Source of the DNA: Saccharicrinis sp963677345 | GTDB lineage: Bacteria > Bacteroidota > Bacteroidia > Bacteroidales > Marinilabiliaceae | Direction: 5' to 3' | Length of the DNA: 64,000 nucleotides | Assembly (NCBI GenBank): GCA_963677345.2 | Contig: CAXXLC010000038.1 | Coordinates: 62,001-126,000, forward strand | Part shown: piece after piece, positions 33,707-43,629 of the stretch | Numbering within the stretch: the first letter of the stretch is position 1 | Layout: each line of letters starts with the position of its first letter | Notes under the pieces: model-generated | Told to the model about the DNA's origin: nothing | Database searches by the model: none | The model's input: the letters and a program-made list of their open reading frames with translations, nothing else | Program-made: the position numbers and the translations under genes

Positions 33707-36700
33707 ATGATAAATACAAAATTTCTATCTGCAACCATTCTGGCTTTATTCATAAGCCTTTCTTTATTTTCACAGCAATCATTGGGATTGAAACAACCGG
33801 AACGTGCCTTCGAAAAGGCAATGGAGCTCTATCGTCTCGATAAATTTGGTTCAGCAAGGGATCAATTTGAAAAGATTATCCGACAATCTGTTCCTGGTGA
33901 GTCTAATCAATATGCTATGGCTTGTTACTATCAGGCTGTTTGTGCTAAAAAGCTTGAAAATGGTGATGCCGAATATTTGTTTGAAAAGTTTATTGTTGAT
34001 TTTCCAGAAAGTAATCAACGATCTTATGCCTATTTCCATTTGGGAGATATGAAAATTGAGAATCGAAAATATAAACAAGCCATCCGTAAGTTTGAGGAAG
34101 TTGAAGAATCTAAATTAGATGAGGAAACCAGGTATGCTTTCAGGTTTAAAAAGGGGTATGCCCATTTCATGGAAGAAGAGTATGATGTGGCTAATCGTTA
34201 TTTTTATGATTTAAAGGATGTTGATAATAAATATTACGATGCTGCAAACTATTATTATTCTCATATTCAATATCAAAAAGGAAATTATGAAACAGCGTTA
34301 GAAGGTTTTGAAAGGTTAAAAGACGTTCGTGCATTTAAAAAGTTAGTTCCTTTTTATATTGCTCAAATTTATTATTTAAGAGGCGAGTATGATGAGGCTA
34401 TTAATTATGCATTGCCCTTGATGGATGAGGGCTCTAATGCCAGAAAGGCTGATATGGCTCGTATTGTAGGAGAATCGTATTTTGCCAAGAAAAACTATTC
34501 TGAATCTACAGAATATCTTGAAACAACGATTCGTTTATCTTCAAAAAAGCATCGTGAAGACTATTATCATTTAGGTTTTGCATACTATTTTCAAAAGAAA
34601 TATGATAAAGCTGCCGAGTATTTAAGTATGGTTACTTCATTAAATGATGAGATGGCGCAAAATGCTTATTATCATTTAGCAGATTGTTATTTAAGGTTAC
34701 AGGATAAAAAAAGAGCCAGAGTGGCTTTTGAAGCAGCTTCTAAATTAGATTTTGATAAAGATATTCAGGAAGACGCCTTGTTTAATACCATTAAATTAAG
34801 CTACGAATTAAATTATTCTCCATTTAATGAAATAATAAATTCATTTTTAAGCTTTATTGAAAAATTCCCCGAAAGTGATAAGATTGATTTGGCATATGAT
34901 TATCTGGGTAAGGTTTTTTTAACGACAAAAAACTACCAGCAGGCATTAAGTGCTCTTGAGAATATTAAAATTAAGAATGCCAGAGTTTATCAGGCTTTAC
35001 AAAAAGTAGCATATTACAGAGCTATTGATTTATTTACGAATTTGAGTTTTAGTGATGCTGTTAAATATTTTGATTACAGTTTAAAATATAGCGAGTATAA
35101 TCAGGATTTAAAAGTAAAATCGTATTACTGGAGAGGTGAAGCCAAATATCGATTAAGTCAATATGCCAATGCGGTTGAAGATTACAATAAGTTTATTCTT
35201 ACTTCAGGAAGTTTTGGGACAGAATATTTTAGTCTTGCCCATTACAATATTGCATATGCAGAGTTTAAAGAAAAGAATTATGAATCGGCTAAAAGCTGGT
35301 GGCGTAAGTATATTAATATTGAAAAAGACAAATCATCATCGACCATAGGAGATGCTTATAACAGGATTGGTGACTGTTATTTTGTGCAAAGAGATTTTCA
35401 ACAGGCCATAAATTATTACCAACAAGGTAGTCGTATTGTATCTGCTTCGCCGGATTACTCTATTTATCAAAAAGCCATCTCATTAGGTATTTTAAAAGAT
35501 CATCAGGCTAAGATTTCGGAATTAAATGGCTTAATTAATAAGTATTCTAAATCAAATTATGTTGATGATGCACTTTATGAAATGGGTAAGTCTTATGTTG
35601 CATTAGGAGATTTAAGCAGTGCCATTAGAAAATACAAAACGATTAAAGAAAAATTTCCAACCAGTAGCTACTCTAAAAAAGCAATGCTTCAGTTAGGGCT
35701 GGTTTATTATAATTCAAACGACTATGATAATTCCTTGTCGTTTTATAAGCGTGTGGTTAACGAATTCCCCGGAACACAGGAGGCTATGGAGTCTTTGTTG
35801 GGGATTCGGAATATATATATGGATAACAATGATTTAGAGGGTTATGTTGCTTATACAAAAACGCTGGGGAGCTTTGCGCAGGTGGATGTCAGGGAACAGG
35901 ATTCATTAAGTTACGTTTCGGCAGAAAGATATTATATGGAAGGTAAATGTGAGCCGGCTATTAAGAGTTTTCAGAATTATTTAAACAGGTATCCTCAGGG
36001 GATGTTTGTTTTAAATGCCAACTATTATATGGCCGATTGTTTATATAAGCAAGGTGAAAAATATGATGCTTTAAGAGCCTATACGGTAGTTACAAATTCG
36101 GGTAAAAATCTGTTTACAGAAGATGCTTTAATCCGTTCCGGTGAGATTAATTATAGTATGGATAAATTTCAGGAAGCTCTTACTTCTTTTGAGCAATTGG
36201 AGCAGCTTGCTGAGATAAAGGAAAACAGGATGGAGGCCAAAATAGGTGTAATGCGTTGTTGTTCTAAATTAAACGATTTAGATAAAACAATTCATGCAGC
36301 TGATGATGTGATGAATGATCCTAAGGTAGCCGGTGAGATAGTTCGTGAAGCCAGGTATTATAAAGCAGGTGCATTAATGGCTCAAGGAGAAAGAGAACTG
36401 GCACTAAAACAATATGAAATATTGGCTCAAAATCCGCAAAGTGCTCAGGGTGCCGAGGCTAAATATATCATAGCCCAAAATTATTATGATTCAGGAGATA
36501 AATCAAAAGCTGAAAATGAGGTGTTTGACCTGGCCAATAAAGGAACTTCTCATCAGTATTGGTTAGCTCGAAGTTTTGTATTACTAGCTGATATTTATAT
36601 TTCTAATAAAGAGTATTTTCAGGCCAAACAATATTTACAAAGTATCACTGAAAATTATAAAGGGGATGATGATATTAAAGGATTGGTTCAAAGCCGTCTG

Positions 36701-36769
36701 AAAATTGTAGAAGAAGAAATGGCTGTGTCCACAGCAAAGGAATCTGTAGATACATTAAATATTCAATAA
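33707..36769 (+). CDS. Large secreted tetratricopeptide-repeat protein
   Basis: 1020 residues with an N-terminal signal peptide (ILALFISLSLFSQQ) and about 20 TPR-like units over the rest (for example YYEAARYYFYDL-type pairs, AYYHLADCYLRLQDKKRARV, SAIRKYKTIKEKFPTSSYSK, KKAMLQLGLVYYNSNDYDNS). Such TolA/YbgF-like TPR superhelices act as protein scaffolds in the periplasm. It precedes by 29 nt an outer-membrane beta-barrel gene, an arrangement that recurs in Bacteroidota, so the two probably form a complex at the outer membrane. No enzymatic motif is present. Confidence 0.85.
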   Translation: MINTKFLSATILALFISLSLFSQQSLGLKQPERAFEKAMELYRLDKFGSARDQFEKIIRQSVPGESNQYAMACYYQAVCAKKLENGDAEYLFEKFIVDFPESNQRSYAYFHLGDMKIENRKYKQAIRKFEEVEESKLDEETRYAFRFKKGYAHFMEEEYDVANRYFYDLKDVDNKYYDAANYYYSHIQYQKGNYETALEGFERLKDVRAFKKLVPFYIAQIYYLRGEYDEAINYALPLMDEGSNARKADMARIVGESYFAKKNYSESTEYLETTIRLSSKKHREDYYHLGFAYYFQKKYDKAAEYLSMVTSLNDEMAQNAYYHLADCYLRLQDKKRARVAFEAASKLDFDKDIQEDALFNTIKLSYELNYSPFNEIINSFLSFIEKFPESDKIDLAYDYLGKVFLTTKNYQQALSALENIKIKNARVYQALQKVAYYRAIDLFTNLSFSDAVKYFDYSLKYSEYNQDLKVKSYYWRGEAKYRLSQYANAVEDYNKFILTSGSFGTEYFSLAHYNIAYAEFKEKNYESAKSWWRKYINIEKDKSSSTIGDAYNRIGDCYFVQRDFQQAINYYQQGSRIVSASPDYSIYQKAISLGILKDHQAKISELNGLINKYSKSNYVDDALYEMGKSYVALGDLSSAIRKYKTIKEKFPTSSYSKKAMLQLGLVYYNSNDYDNSLSFYKRVVNEFPGTQEAMESLLGIRNIYMDNNDLEGYVAYTKTLGSFAQVDVREQDSLSYVSAERYYMEGKCEPAIKSFQNYLNRYPQGMFVLNANYYMADCLYKQGEKYDALRAYTVVTNSGKNLFTEDALIRSGEINYSMDKFQEALTSFEQLEQLAEIKENRMEAKIGVMRCCSKLNDLDKTIHAADDVMNDPKVAGEIVREARYYKAGALMAQGERELALKQYEILAQNPQSAQGAEAKYIIAQNYYDSGDKSKAENEVFDLANKGTSHQYWLARSFVLLADIYISNKEYFQAKQYLQSITENYKGDDDIKGLVQSRLKIVEEEMAVSTAKESVDTLNIQ

Positions 36770-36798
36770 TTAATCTGTAAAAGAGAAATTGTATTACG

Positions 36799-38550
36799 AT
36801 GAAGAAAAATTATATATATATACTAATTCTGCTTGTTAGCTGCGCTTTTAATTCAGTTTATGCCCAGGAATTAAATCAGGATGTAAAGGTAGTAAGGGAG
36901 TATAATCCTATTATATCAGATGCTTTTAAAATTAATAAACTTCCTGTTGATGAAGTTGATTCAACCACCTTTAATCCAAGTTTTTCTTATAATATTCTTT
37001 CTAAAGCCATGGCTTCAGGTATAGCTATTGAACCTATTACTGCTGCACGATTAAAACCCGAACGGAAAACCGTATTGGATAAATCATATATTAAAGGTGG
37101 ATTAGGCAATTATGTTACATTGTTTGGTGATTTAAGTTACAATGTGTTGCGTTCAGAGGAGTATGCATTAGGACTTAATATCGGTCATTTAACTTCTAAT
37201 GGAGATATTGAACTGGAAGATAAATCTAAATCAAAAGCACCCATTCATGATACATGGGCATCTTTGTACTTTAGAAGATTTTGGGATGACTATACACTTT
37301 CTTTAGATGCAGAATTTGATCATAATATCTATAATTATTATGGATATCAAACTATTGATGAAACTTTGGATTATTTTTATGATCCATTAAATTCAACTTC
37401 AGGTGATCATCTTATGGCAGACAGAAAGCAAAGATTGAGTTCTTTTGGCTTGAATGTAGGATTTGGTAATAAAGTAGTGGAGCCTGATGAGGTGTCTTTT
37501 AAAGCCAATTTAAAATGGAATACGTTTAGTAATATTACAGGTGTGGGCGAAAACGGAATAGGCTTAAACGGTAAAGCACGTATATATTTTGATGATATGT
37601 TTTTAGATGTTGCCGGGGGGTTTGATTATTATGGTACGTCTGTTCCTGATTCTGATAGCCCTTTGTATTATTTTCAGGATAGAAATACAACCGTGTTAAA
37701 TATATCACCAGCTTTGGGCTTTGTGTTTGAAGGTGTTGATTTTAAAGTAGGTTTAGATACCTATAGCTTATTAGGTGGAGAAGGAGATGGTTTTAATATT
37801 GCACCACATGTAGATGCTAATTTAGTTATAGCCGATGGTATTGTTAGTGCTTTTGCTGGTGTTCAGGGTGATTACGATATTAATAACTACCAAAAAATTC
37901 AAAAGGAAAACCAATTTATAGCTCCTGATGTTAATGTTTTAAATAGTTTCAGTGGCTTGCATTTTTTTGGTGGACTAAAAGGTAATTTTAGTTCGCAAAC
38001 CAGTTTTGTGGCCAGGGTTGATTACTCAATTTTTGAGGATGAACACTTTTATATCAATAGATCCTTTAATACAGAATCAGCATTGTCATCCGCTATAGGA
38101 ACTATAAATCAAACAAATTTATTTGATGTGGTATATGATGATGGAAGCCTGTTAACTTTATCCGGGGAATTAAAATATGAGCCTTCACAAAGTATGAATG
38201 TTCTTTTAAAAGGAAAATATAACGGTTATAATCTTGATAATCTAAAAGAGGCATGGCATAAACCAGATGTTGAAATAGGCTTAATAGCGAACTATGAACC
38301 TATTGAGGACTTGTGGGTGAATTTAGGCGTTTATTCTATGGGAAAACGCTTTGCTTTGGATGTTGAATCAAATGAAGTAAAAGAGTTAAAATCTGTAATT
38401 GATGTTAATATGGGAGCTGAATACCTGGTAAGTTCCAAGTGGACTATGTTTGCTCAATTAAATAATGCAATTGTATCTAAATATTATCAGTGGAATGGTT
38501 ATCCTATGCAGGGCTTGAATTTAAGAGTTGGAGTAGGGTATTCTTTCTGA
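36799..38550 (+). CDS. Outer-membrane beta-barrel protein paired with the TPR protein
   Basis: 583 residues: a signal peptide (YILILLVSCAFNSVYAQ), a short periplasmic start with VKVVREYNPIISDAFKINKL, then alternating-strand text throughout, ending in LRVGVGYSF, the terminal aromatic expected of a beta-barrel. The V-x-V-x-x-x-Y-x-P-x-x-x-x-A-x-K-I element is shared by a group of Bacteroidota outer-membrane proteins annotated loosely as TonB-dependent receptors, but no plug domain is visible here. It has its own terminator 20 nt downstream. Function is unknown; most likely a partner of the TPR protein. Confidence 0.8.
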   Translation: MKKNYIYILILLVSCAFNSVYAQELNQDVKVVREYNPIISDAFKINKLPVDEVDSTTFNPSFSYNILSKAMASGIAIEPITAARLKPERKTVLDKSYIKGGLGNYVTLFGDLSYNVLRSEEYALGLNIGHLTSNGDIELEDKSKSKAPIHDTWASLYFRRFWDDYTLSLDAEFDHNIYNYYGYQTIDETLDYFYDPLNSTSGDHLMADRKQRLSSFGLNVGFGNKVVEPDEVSFKANLKWNTFSNITGVGENGIGLNGKARIYFDDMFLDVAGGFDYYGTSVPDSDSPLYYFQDRNTTVLNISPALGFVFEGVDFKVGLDTYSLLGGEGDGFNIAPHVDANLVIADGIVSAFAGVQGDYDINNYQKIQKENQFIAPDVNVLNSFSGLHFFGGLKGNFSSQTSFVARVDYSIFEDEHFYINRSFNTESALSSAIGTINQTNLFDVVYDDGSLLTLSGELKYEPSQSMNVLLKGKYNGYNLDNLKEAWHKPDVEIGLIANYEPIEDLWVNLGVYSMGKRFALDVESNEVKELKSVIDVNMGAEYLVSSKWTMFAQLNNAIVSKYYQWNGYPMQGLNLRVGVGYSF

Positions 38551-38568
38551 TATTGAGATAAATCATTG

Positions 38569-38608
38569 AAAAAAAAGCACTACAATTTTAATATGTAGTG
38601 CTTTTTTA
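38569..38608 (+). terminator. Intrinsic terminator of the TPR/barrel operon
   Basis: aaaaaagcactac / gtagtgctttttt stem with loop aattttaatat. Confidence 0.85.
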
Positions 38609-38748
38609 ATTGTTCATAACTACAAATTGTGATAAAAAACAAAATTAAATCAGAATATACTTGGCAGGCATGAATTGAGATAGTATTTTTGAGATTCCTA
38701 AATAATTCTTCAGAGGCTTTTAGTGTTTAATCAATTTTTTTTGATCAT

Positions 38749-39753
38749 ATGCAAAAAGTAGTGGTGTTCGGTGAAGTGATGTTACGATTAGCAACTGAAG
38801 AACATGAGAGGTTTTCTCAGGCCGAAAAATTTAATATTACCTACGGCGGTGGAGAAACTAATGTAGCTATATCCTTAAAAAACTTCGATGTTAAGGCTAG
38901 TCTCGTGACAAGATTACCTGATAATGATATAGGTCATGCCTGTATTAATTATTTAAAGCAATTTGATATTGAAACCAAAAATATTATTTATGGAGGTAAA
39001 CGATTGGGTATTTATTTCCTTGAAACCGGAGCAGTCCACAGGGGCTCTAAAGTTGTATATGATAGAGAGGATTCTTCTTTTGCCACTTTAAAAACAGGAA
39101 TGATAGATTGGGAAAAGGCCTTTGAGGATGCAGAGTTGTTTCACTGGTCCGGATTAAGTGCTGCTTTATCAGAAGAATCAACCAAGGTGCTTGCAGAGGG
39201 AATAAAGGTGGCCCATGATAAAGGTATTGCTATTTCCTGCGATATTAACCTGAGAGAGAACTTATGGAAATATGGAAAAACACCTAATGATGTAATGCCG
39301 GAGTTAGTTGAAAAATGCGATATTATTTTTGGTAACGAATATGATGCAGAACATGCTATGGGGATAGAAGTGGATGATAATATAAGAGGTAAGTTTTCTA
39401 ACGAATCTTTTATTTTATCTTCTAAGCTGGTCATGAAAGCTTACCCTAAAGTAAAGAAAATCATTACTACTCGCAGAGGAAATATTAATGCAAGTAATAA
39501 TACATTACGGGGATTAATTTATGACGGGAAGGAGTTAATAGAATCTCCTACTTATTCAATAACGCATATTGTTGACCGAGTTGGTGGCGGTGATGCGTTT
39601 ACAGGAGGCGTGCTGTATGGCTTGTTATCCTGGCCTCACGATACCTATAAAATATTAAATTTTGGTGTTGCTGCATCCAGTCTTAAGCACACTGTTATTG
39701 GTGATTCAAACCAAGTAACAGTTGAAGAAGTGCAGGAATCAATGAAGAATTAA
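38749..39753 (+). CDS. kdgK: PfkB-family sugar kinase, probable 2-keto-3-deoxygluconate kinase
   Basis: 334 residues of the ribokinase fold. N-terminal VVVFGEVMLRLATEEHERFS and GGGETNVAISLKNFDVKASL are characteristic of KDG kinases, which phosphorylate 2-dehydro-3-deoxy-gluconate in hexuronate/Entner-Doudoroff catabolism. CDINLRENLW is the usual mid-protein motif, and DRVGGGDAFTGGVLYGLL holds the anion hole and catalytic Asp. No KDPG aldolase follows directly; instead a HIT protein starts 40 nt later on the same strand. KDG as substrate is inferred from the sequence type. Ribokinase or fructokinase is less likely. Confidence 0.88.
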   Translation: MQKVVVFGEVMLRLATEEHERFSQAEKFNITYGGGETNVAISLKNFDVKASLVTRLPDNDIGHACINYLKQFDIETKNIIYGGKRLGIYFLETGAVHRGSKVVYDREDSSFATLKTGMIDWEKAFEDAELFHWSGLSAALSEESTKVLAEGIKVAHDKGIAISCDINLRENLWKYGKTPNDVMPELVEKCDIIFGNEYDAEHAMGIEVDDNIRGKFSNESFILSSKLVMKAYPKVKKIITTRRGNINASNNTLRGLIYDGKELIESPTYSITHIVDRVGGGDAFTGGVLYGLLSWPHDTYKILNFGVAASSLKHTVIGDSNQVTVEEVQESMKN

Positions 39754-39791
39754 TTATTAACCAATTTCAAGAGTATTGTGGTTGATTGTCA

Positions 39792-40253
39792 ATGATGCTA
39801 CTTCTTGAAAATATAAAAGCAAGATTTATGGCTAGTCCGGTTTCAGAATGTTTATATTGTAGTAAACTACCAGTTTTAGATGAATTAATGATAAAGATTT
39901 GTGACCTTGAAGTGTCGCAATTGTTTTTATTTAAAGAACAATCTTACAAAGGAAGATGTAACGTTGTTTACAAAGATCATGGCATTGAGTTTCATGAGTT
40001 ATCTGATAAGGAAAGAAATGATTTTATGAAGGATGTTGCCACCGTGGGGAAAGCAATCCAAAAAGTATTTAATCCTACTAAGATTAACTACGGGGCTTAT
40101 TCAGATACTTTAACACATATTCATATGCATATTGCTCCAAAGTATAAAGACGGGTATAAATTTGGTGGGGTTTTTGAAATGAATCCTCAACAAACTTATT
40201 TGTCAGATAACGAATACAACCAAATGATAAAAGATATTAAAGCGAACTTGTAA
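39792..40253 (+). CDS. HIT-family protein (histidine triad)
   Basis: 153 residues with the histidine-triad motif THIHMHIAPKYKDGYKFGG near the C-terminus and HELSDKERNDFMKDV before it. The N-terminus has a CLYC pair (SECLYCSKLP), which may bind zinc, as in other HIT hydrolases. The family hydrolyses nucleotide-phosphoramidates, dinucleotides or nucleotidylylated sugars. I use ATG 39792, since the preceding TTG has no support. It probably shares a transcript with the sugar kinase. Confidence 0.85.
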   Translation: MMLLLENIKARFMASPVSECLYCSKLPVLDELMIKICDLEVSQLFLFKEQSYKGRCNVVYKDHGIEFHELSDKERNDFMKDVATVGKAIQKVFNPTKINYGAYSDTLTHIHMHIAPKYKDGYKFGGVFEMNPQQTYLSDNEYNQMIKDIKANL

Positions 40254-40369
40254 ATAGTCCTGTGTTAATTTTAGAAGATGGTTGGTTGTGATGCTTTTTT
40301 CGAAAAAAAAAATCAAAATATTTTTCGTAAGATATATCTACTTGTAACTAATTGGTGTATAGGTGTATG

Positions 40370-40553
40370 TATCTTTGTGTTTTGATTATTTTTGATATAT
40401 ATTGGCATTTTCAGGCTTAATTTCAAATAAAATGTTGCCTGAAAATTTGGTGATTAATAAAAAAAAATGCATCTTTGTATTAACTCATAGTTTAGGGTTA
40501 GGTTTGGTTAAAGATTGAAAGTCGCTGTATAAACGTTTTACAGCGACTTTTTC
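40370..40553 (+). ncRNA. Candidate small RNA of about 170 nt
   Basis: A perfect TAnnTTTG element (TATCTTTG, 40370-40377) is followed, without any ORF, by a strong intrinsic terminator about 170 nt later. The -33 spacing to the nearest TTG is not ideal (15 or 25 nt instead of about 19). No known RNA family was recognised. Confidence 0.3.
40516..40553 (+). terminator. Intrinsic terminator
   Basis: aaagtcgctgta / tacagcgacttt stem around an aaacgttt core, followed by tttc. Confidence 0.8.
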
Positions 40554-40626
40554 ATTTCCCCTCTGTGAACTAGCCTATTCTTTAGTCATTATTCTGCAAA
40601 TTGTTATTTACACATTTATATTTTAT

Positions 40627-40634
40627 TATTTTTG
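40627..40634 (+). promoter_or_regulatory. -7 element of the TonB receptor gene
   Basis: TATTTTTG, 32 nt before the start codon. A TTG at 40601-40603 gives a 23-nt spacing. Confidence 0.5.
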
Positions 40635-40665
40635 CGCCTTATTTAAACTAATTTAAAATAAGAGT

Positions 40666-42741
40666 ATGCGATTAAATTCAATTAAATTTTGTTGTAATCC
40701 GTTAATGTTTAAGAAATGGCAAGGTTCCAGGTATGCGGTATTTAATTCGTTAAATAAGTATATTAAAATAGGGATGCTGTCGTTAGTCTATTTTACATTT
40801 ATTGGTTATACAAAAACATTTGCGCAAACGGATACATCTTCTGTGAATAAAAAAATAAATATACAGGAGATAGAAGTATCCGCACGAAGAACACCTGCAC
40901 TTTATTCTGAAATAGGCAGGGTAGTAACAGTAATTACAAAGAAAGAGATTGAAGCTTTACCTGTTCAGAGTGTCGATCAGTTACTTGAATATGTAGCTCA
41001 GGTAGATGTGAGACAGCGAGGACCGTTAGGTGTTCAGTCCGACGTTAGTGTGCGTGGTGGTTCTTTTGATCAGGTAATGATTCTTTTAAATGGAATTAAT
41101 ATTACAGATCCACAAACGGGACATCTTAGTTTAAATCTTCCGGTTGATTTTCAGAGTATAGAAAGAGTTGAGATATTGGAGGGGCCCGGAGCCCGTATAT
41201 ATGGAGCAAGTGCTTTTAGTGGTGCTATAAATTTTATTACAGGGGCAGAAAAAACTTCAGGTGTTAAAGCTAACTTATTGGGTGGAGATCACGGTTTGTA
41301 TAATGTGGGTGCCAATGGTACTATTGCTACAAAACAATTTAAGAATTTTATCGCAGCCAATAAAATGTCTTGTGATGGATATATTGATAATACTGATTTT
41401 GATATCTATAATTTATTTTATCACGGGCAATTAAATATAGATAATGAACTTGTTGAATTACAAGTAGGTTATACCGATAAAGGTTTTGGTTCAAATTCTT
41501 TCTATTCTGCTCGTTATCCCAATCAGTATGAGCATACCAAAACTAAATTTGCCAGTTTAAGTTTTACTTCAAAATCAAAAAATCCTATTAAATCCTCAGT
41601 TTACTGGAGACGTAATCACGATAGATTTGAGCTGTTTAGAAATTCAGAAAATGCAGCCTCATGGTATTCGGGTCATAATTACCATCTAACAGATGTGTTT
41701 GGAGCTAATGTAAATAAAGTGATCGTTTCTAAACTTGGCAAAACAGCTTTGGGAGGTGATTTTAGATCTGAATCAATATGGAGTAGTAGTTTGGGAAATG
41801 ATATGGGAGAAGTAATTTCTGCTCCCGGAGAAAAAGATGGATATTTTTCTAAGAAATATTCCAGGTCAACCACTTCCTTGTTTTTAGAACATAGCTATAT
41901 GTATCATAATCTTTCAATTTCTGCCGGGTTAATGGCGTATTTTAACTCAGATCTTGATTGGAAATTTGATGTGTTTCCGGGTGTTGATATAGGATACTGG
42001 TTTAATAATAACATTAAGGTATATGGTAGTGTTAATAAATCTTTGCGAATGCCTACTTACACCGATTTGTTTTATAACAGTACAACTATTCAAGGAAATC
42101 CGGATTTGAAGCCTGAGGAATCATTGACCTATGAAGGAGGTGTAAAATACAGAACAGAAAATGGTATTTCTGCTAATGTTTCTGCATTTGTCAGGGATGG
42201 TAAAAATATGATTGACTGGGGTAAGTCAATTGATGCTTCAGATGATGTACCATGGACAACTTCAAATATTAATAATATAAAAACATATGGAGTTGAAGCT
42301 AATATGAATCTTAACTTTATTAAGATATTCCCTTTACAAACCCTGTTAAGAAGTTTACAATTAGATTATTCGTGGTTAAATCAGGACAAATCACTACCAG
42401 CTGGATATAACTCCCGCTATGTTTTTGATTATTTAAAACATAAATTTTCAGGTACTTTGTCTCATGGTATTATTTCAGATTTGAGTGCTTCCTGGACTTT
42501 GCAATATCAAAACAGGGTAGGTAGTTATTCAGAGTATGATATAGATACAGAATTGCAGGAAACAAAAGATTATGATCCATTTGAAGTTGTAGATTTAAAA
42601 ATATTATGGACTAAACCTAACTATAAAATCTATGCTGAGGCTACAAATTTATTTGATGTAAGATATACCGATATTGGTCAGCTTTATCAGCCTGGAAGAT
42701 GGGTAAAAGTGGGCATGCAAATCAAAATAGGATATAAATAA
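40666..42741 (+). CDS. TonB-dependent outer-membrane receptor
   Basis: 691 residues. After a signal-like hydrophobic stretch (about 35-52, IGMLSLVYFTFIGYTKTFAQ) comes a TonB-box-like segment (NIQEIEVSARRTPALY). The plug domain follows with VITKKEIEALPVQSVDQLLE, YVAQVDVRQRGPLGVQSDVS, VRGGSFDQVMILLNGINI and VEILEGPGARIYGASAFSGA. A 22-strand barrel then ends in VGMQIKIGYK. There is no SusD partner and no CarboxypepD-like N-terminal domain, so it is of the classical siderophore/cobalamin/metal type rather than SusC. The substrate is unknown. The first 30 residues are long for a signal peptide; an internal start at one of the following Met codons is possible. It has its own promoter and terminator. 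Confidence 0.93.
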   Translation: MRLNSIKFCCNPLMFKKWQGSRYAVFNSLNKYIKIGMLSLVYFTFIGYTKTFAQTDTSSVNKKINIQEIEVSARRTPALYSEIGRVVTVITKKEIEALPVQSVDQLLEYVAQVDVRQRGPLGVQSDVSVRGGSFDQVMILLNGINITDPQTGHLSLNLPVDFQSIERVEILEGPGARIYGASAFSGAINFITGAEKTSGVKANLLGGDHGLYNVGANGTIATKQFKNFIAANKMSCDGYIDNTDFDIYNLFYHGQLNIDNELVELQVGYTDKGFGSNSFYSARYPNQYEHTKTKFASLSFTSKSKNPIKSSVYWRRNHDRFELFRNSENAASWYSGHNYHLTDVFGANVNKVIVSKLGKTALGGDFRSESIWSSSLGNDMGEVISAPGEKDGYFSKKYSRSTTSLFLEHSYMYHNLSISAGLMAYFNSDLDWKFDVFPGVDIGYWFNNNIKVYGSVNKSLRMPTYTDLFYNSTTIQGNPDLKPEESLTYEGGVKYRTENGISANVSAFVRDGKNMIDWGKSIDASDDVPWTTSNINNIKTYGVEANMNLNFIKIFPLQTLLRSLQLDYSWLNQDKSLPAGYNSRYVFDYLKHKFSGTLSHGIISDLSASWTLQYQNRVGSYSEYDIDTELQETKDYDPFEVVDLKILWTKPNYKIYAEATNLFDVRYTDIGQLYQPGRWVKVGMQIKIGYK

Positions 42742-42761
42742 TTATTTATAAGATAAATTAG

Positions 42762-42790
42762 TTAAAGCTTCCGAAAGGAAGCTTTTTTTG
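42762..42790 (+). terminator. Intrinsic terminator of the TonB receptor gene
   Basis: aaagcttcc-gaaa-ggaagcttt with a GNRA-like loop, then T6. Confidence 0.88.
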
Positions 42791-42859
42791 TATAATGGTC
42801 TTAGATGTTGTTTTATATTTCACATTAAACAAATTGGATTTAGGAAATTAGGCAGAGTT

Positions 42860-43445
42860 ATGATGGGGTATTATCAACACACCAGTGAAGAGTATCTGAT
42901 TTTTATGTTTCTGGATTTATAATCATCTACTGAATTTGCTGAAAAGTTGGGGGCATGAAAAGTATAGCTATTTTTATTCAGGATTGTTTGCAAAAAAACT
43001 GACCAGTCCTCTTTTGATGACTAATGGAAGAGTATATCAATTTGTTGGTGATGAAGTTGTAGTAACCTGGAATGCATCAAAATTAAAAAATTACAAAAAA
43101 GCTGTAGATTTCTTCTTTCTTTTTAAGGAAGAATTAACTGGATATTATTCATACTTTAATGATAAGTATGGTGTGATTCCCGTGTTTTCGGCCTCTTTAA
43201 ATGTGGGAAAAGTTATGGCAGCTGAAGTAGGTGAAGTTAAAACTGAAATGGCGTTTCATGGAGATGTTTTAAATACTGCTGCACGTATACAAAAGCAGTG
43301 TAAACCATATAAAAAAGAACTGTTAGTTACAAAACCTTTCGCAAATGTGATCAAAAATCAACCTAATGGTTATCATATAAATTATGTGGATAAGGTGTAG
43401 TTGAAAGGAAAAGCAAAAGAACTTGACGTTTTTGAAATCAAATAG
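42860..43445 (+). pseudogene. Decayed adenylate/guanylate cyclase-domain gene
   Basis: From ATG 42860 the frame reads MMGYYQHTSEEYLIFMFLDL, then TAA where relatives have Lys, then SSTEFAEKLG. An extra G in the G5 run at 42949-42953 shifts the frame. The next 150 codons (HEKYSYF, NGRVYQFVGDEVVVTWNA, EVKTEMAFHGDVLNTAARIQ) are the class III cyclase core, with the QFVGDE and GDVLNTAARI metal and purine segments. Between them, YSGLF is read where the other frame spells IQDC, so two compensating indels are present. A TAG (43398-43400) interrupts VDKV-LKGKAKELDVFEIK, after which the natural stop follows at 43445. The N-terminal membrane part usual for this family is absent. Several independent lesions make this true decay rather than base-calling error. 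Confidence 0.85.
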
Positions 43446-43629
43446 GCATTGGTTATTTTTCTATCATATTTGTTTTCCTTCATTATAAGTGAGTATTGAA
43501 ATCCGATTGATTCTATCTTACCTTTAATATGCTGTTTGGTGAGATTTTGATGGCAATAATAATGAATTGGCCTGTTCTGTATTTTAAAGGTTGTAGTCAT
43601 ATTTGTCATGTAGCATTAATTAGAGGGGT

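Larger units (their letters stand above)
40254..40665. other. Intergenic region with promoters and a terminator
   Basis: It holds a TATCTTTG element at 40370-40377, a strong terminator at 40516-40553 and, just after, the promoter of the TonB receptor gene (40627-40634). A short transcript between the first two could exist (separate entry). Confidence 0.6.

Noticed and set aside
38569..38608. Riboswitch upstream of kdgK
   Set aside because: The hairpin is followed by T6 and is best explained as the terminator of the preceding barrel gene.
43382..43609. 75-codon minus-strand frame next to the cyclase pseudogene
   Set aside because: Part of it is antisense to the cyclase remnant (KVELKGKAKEL region); the remainder shows no family resemblance.
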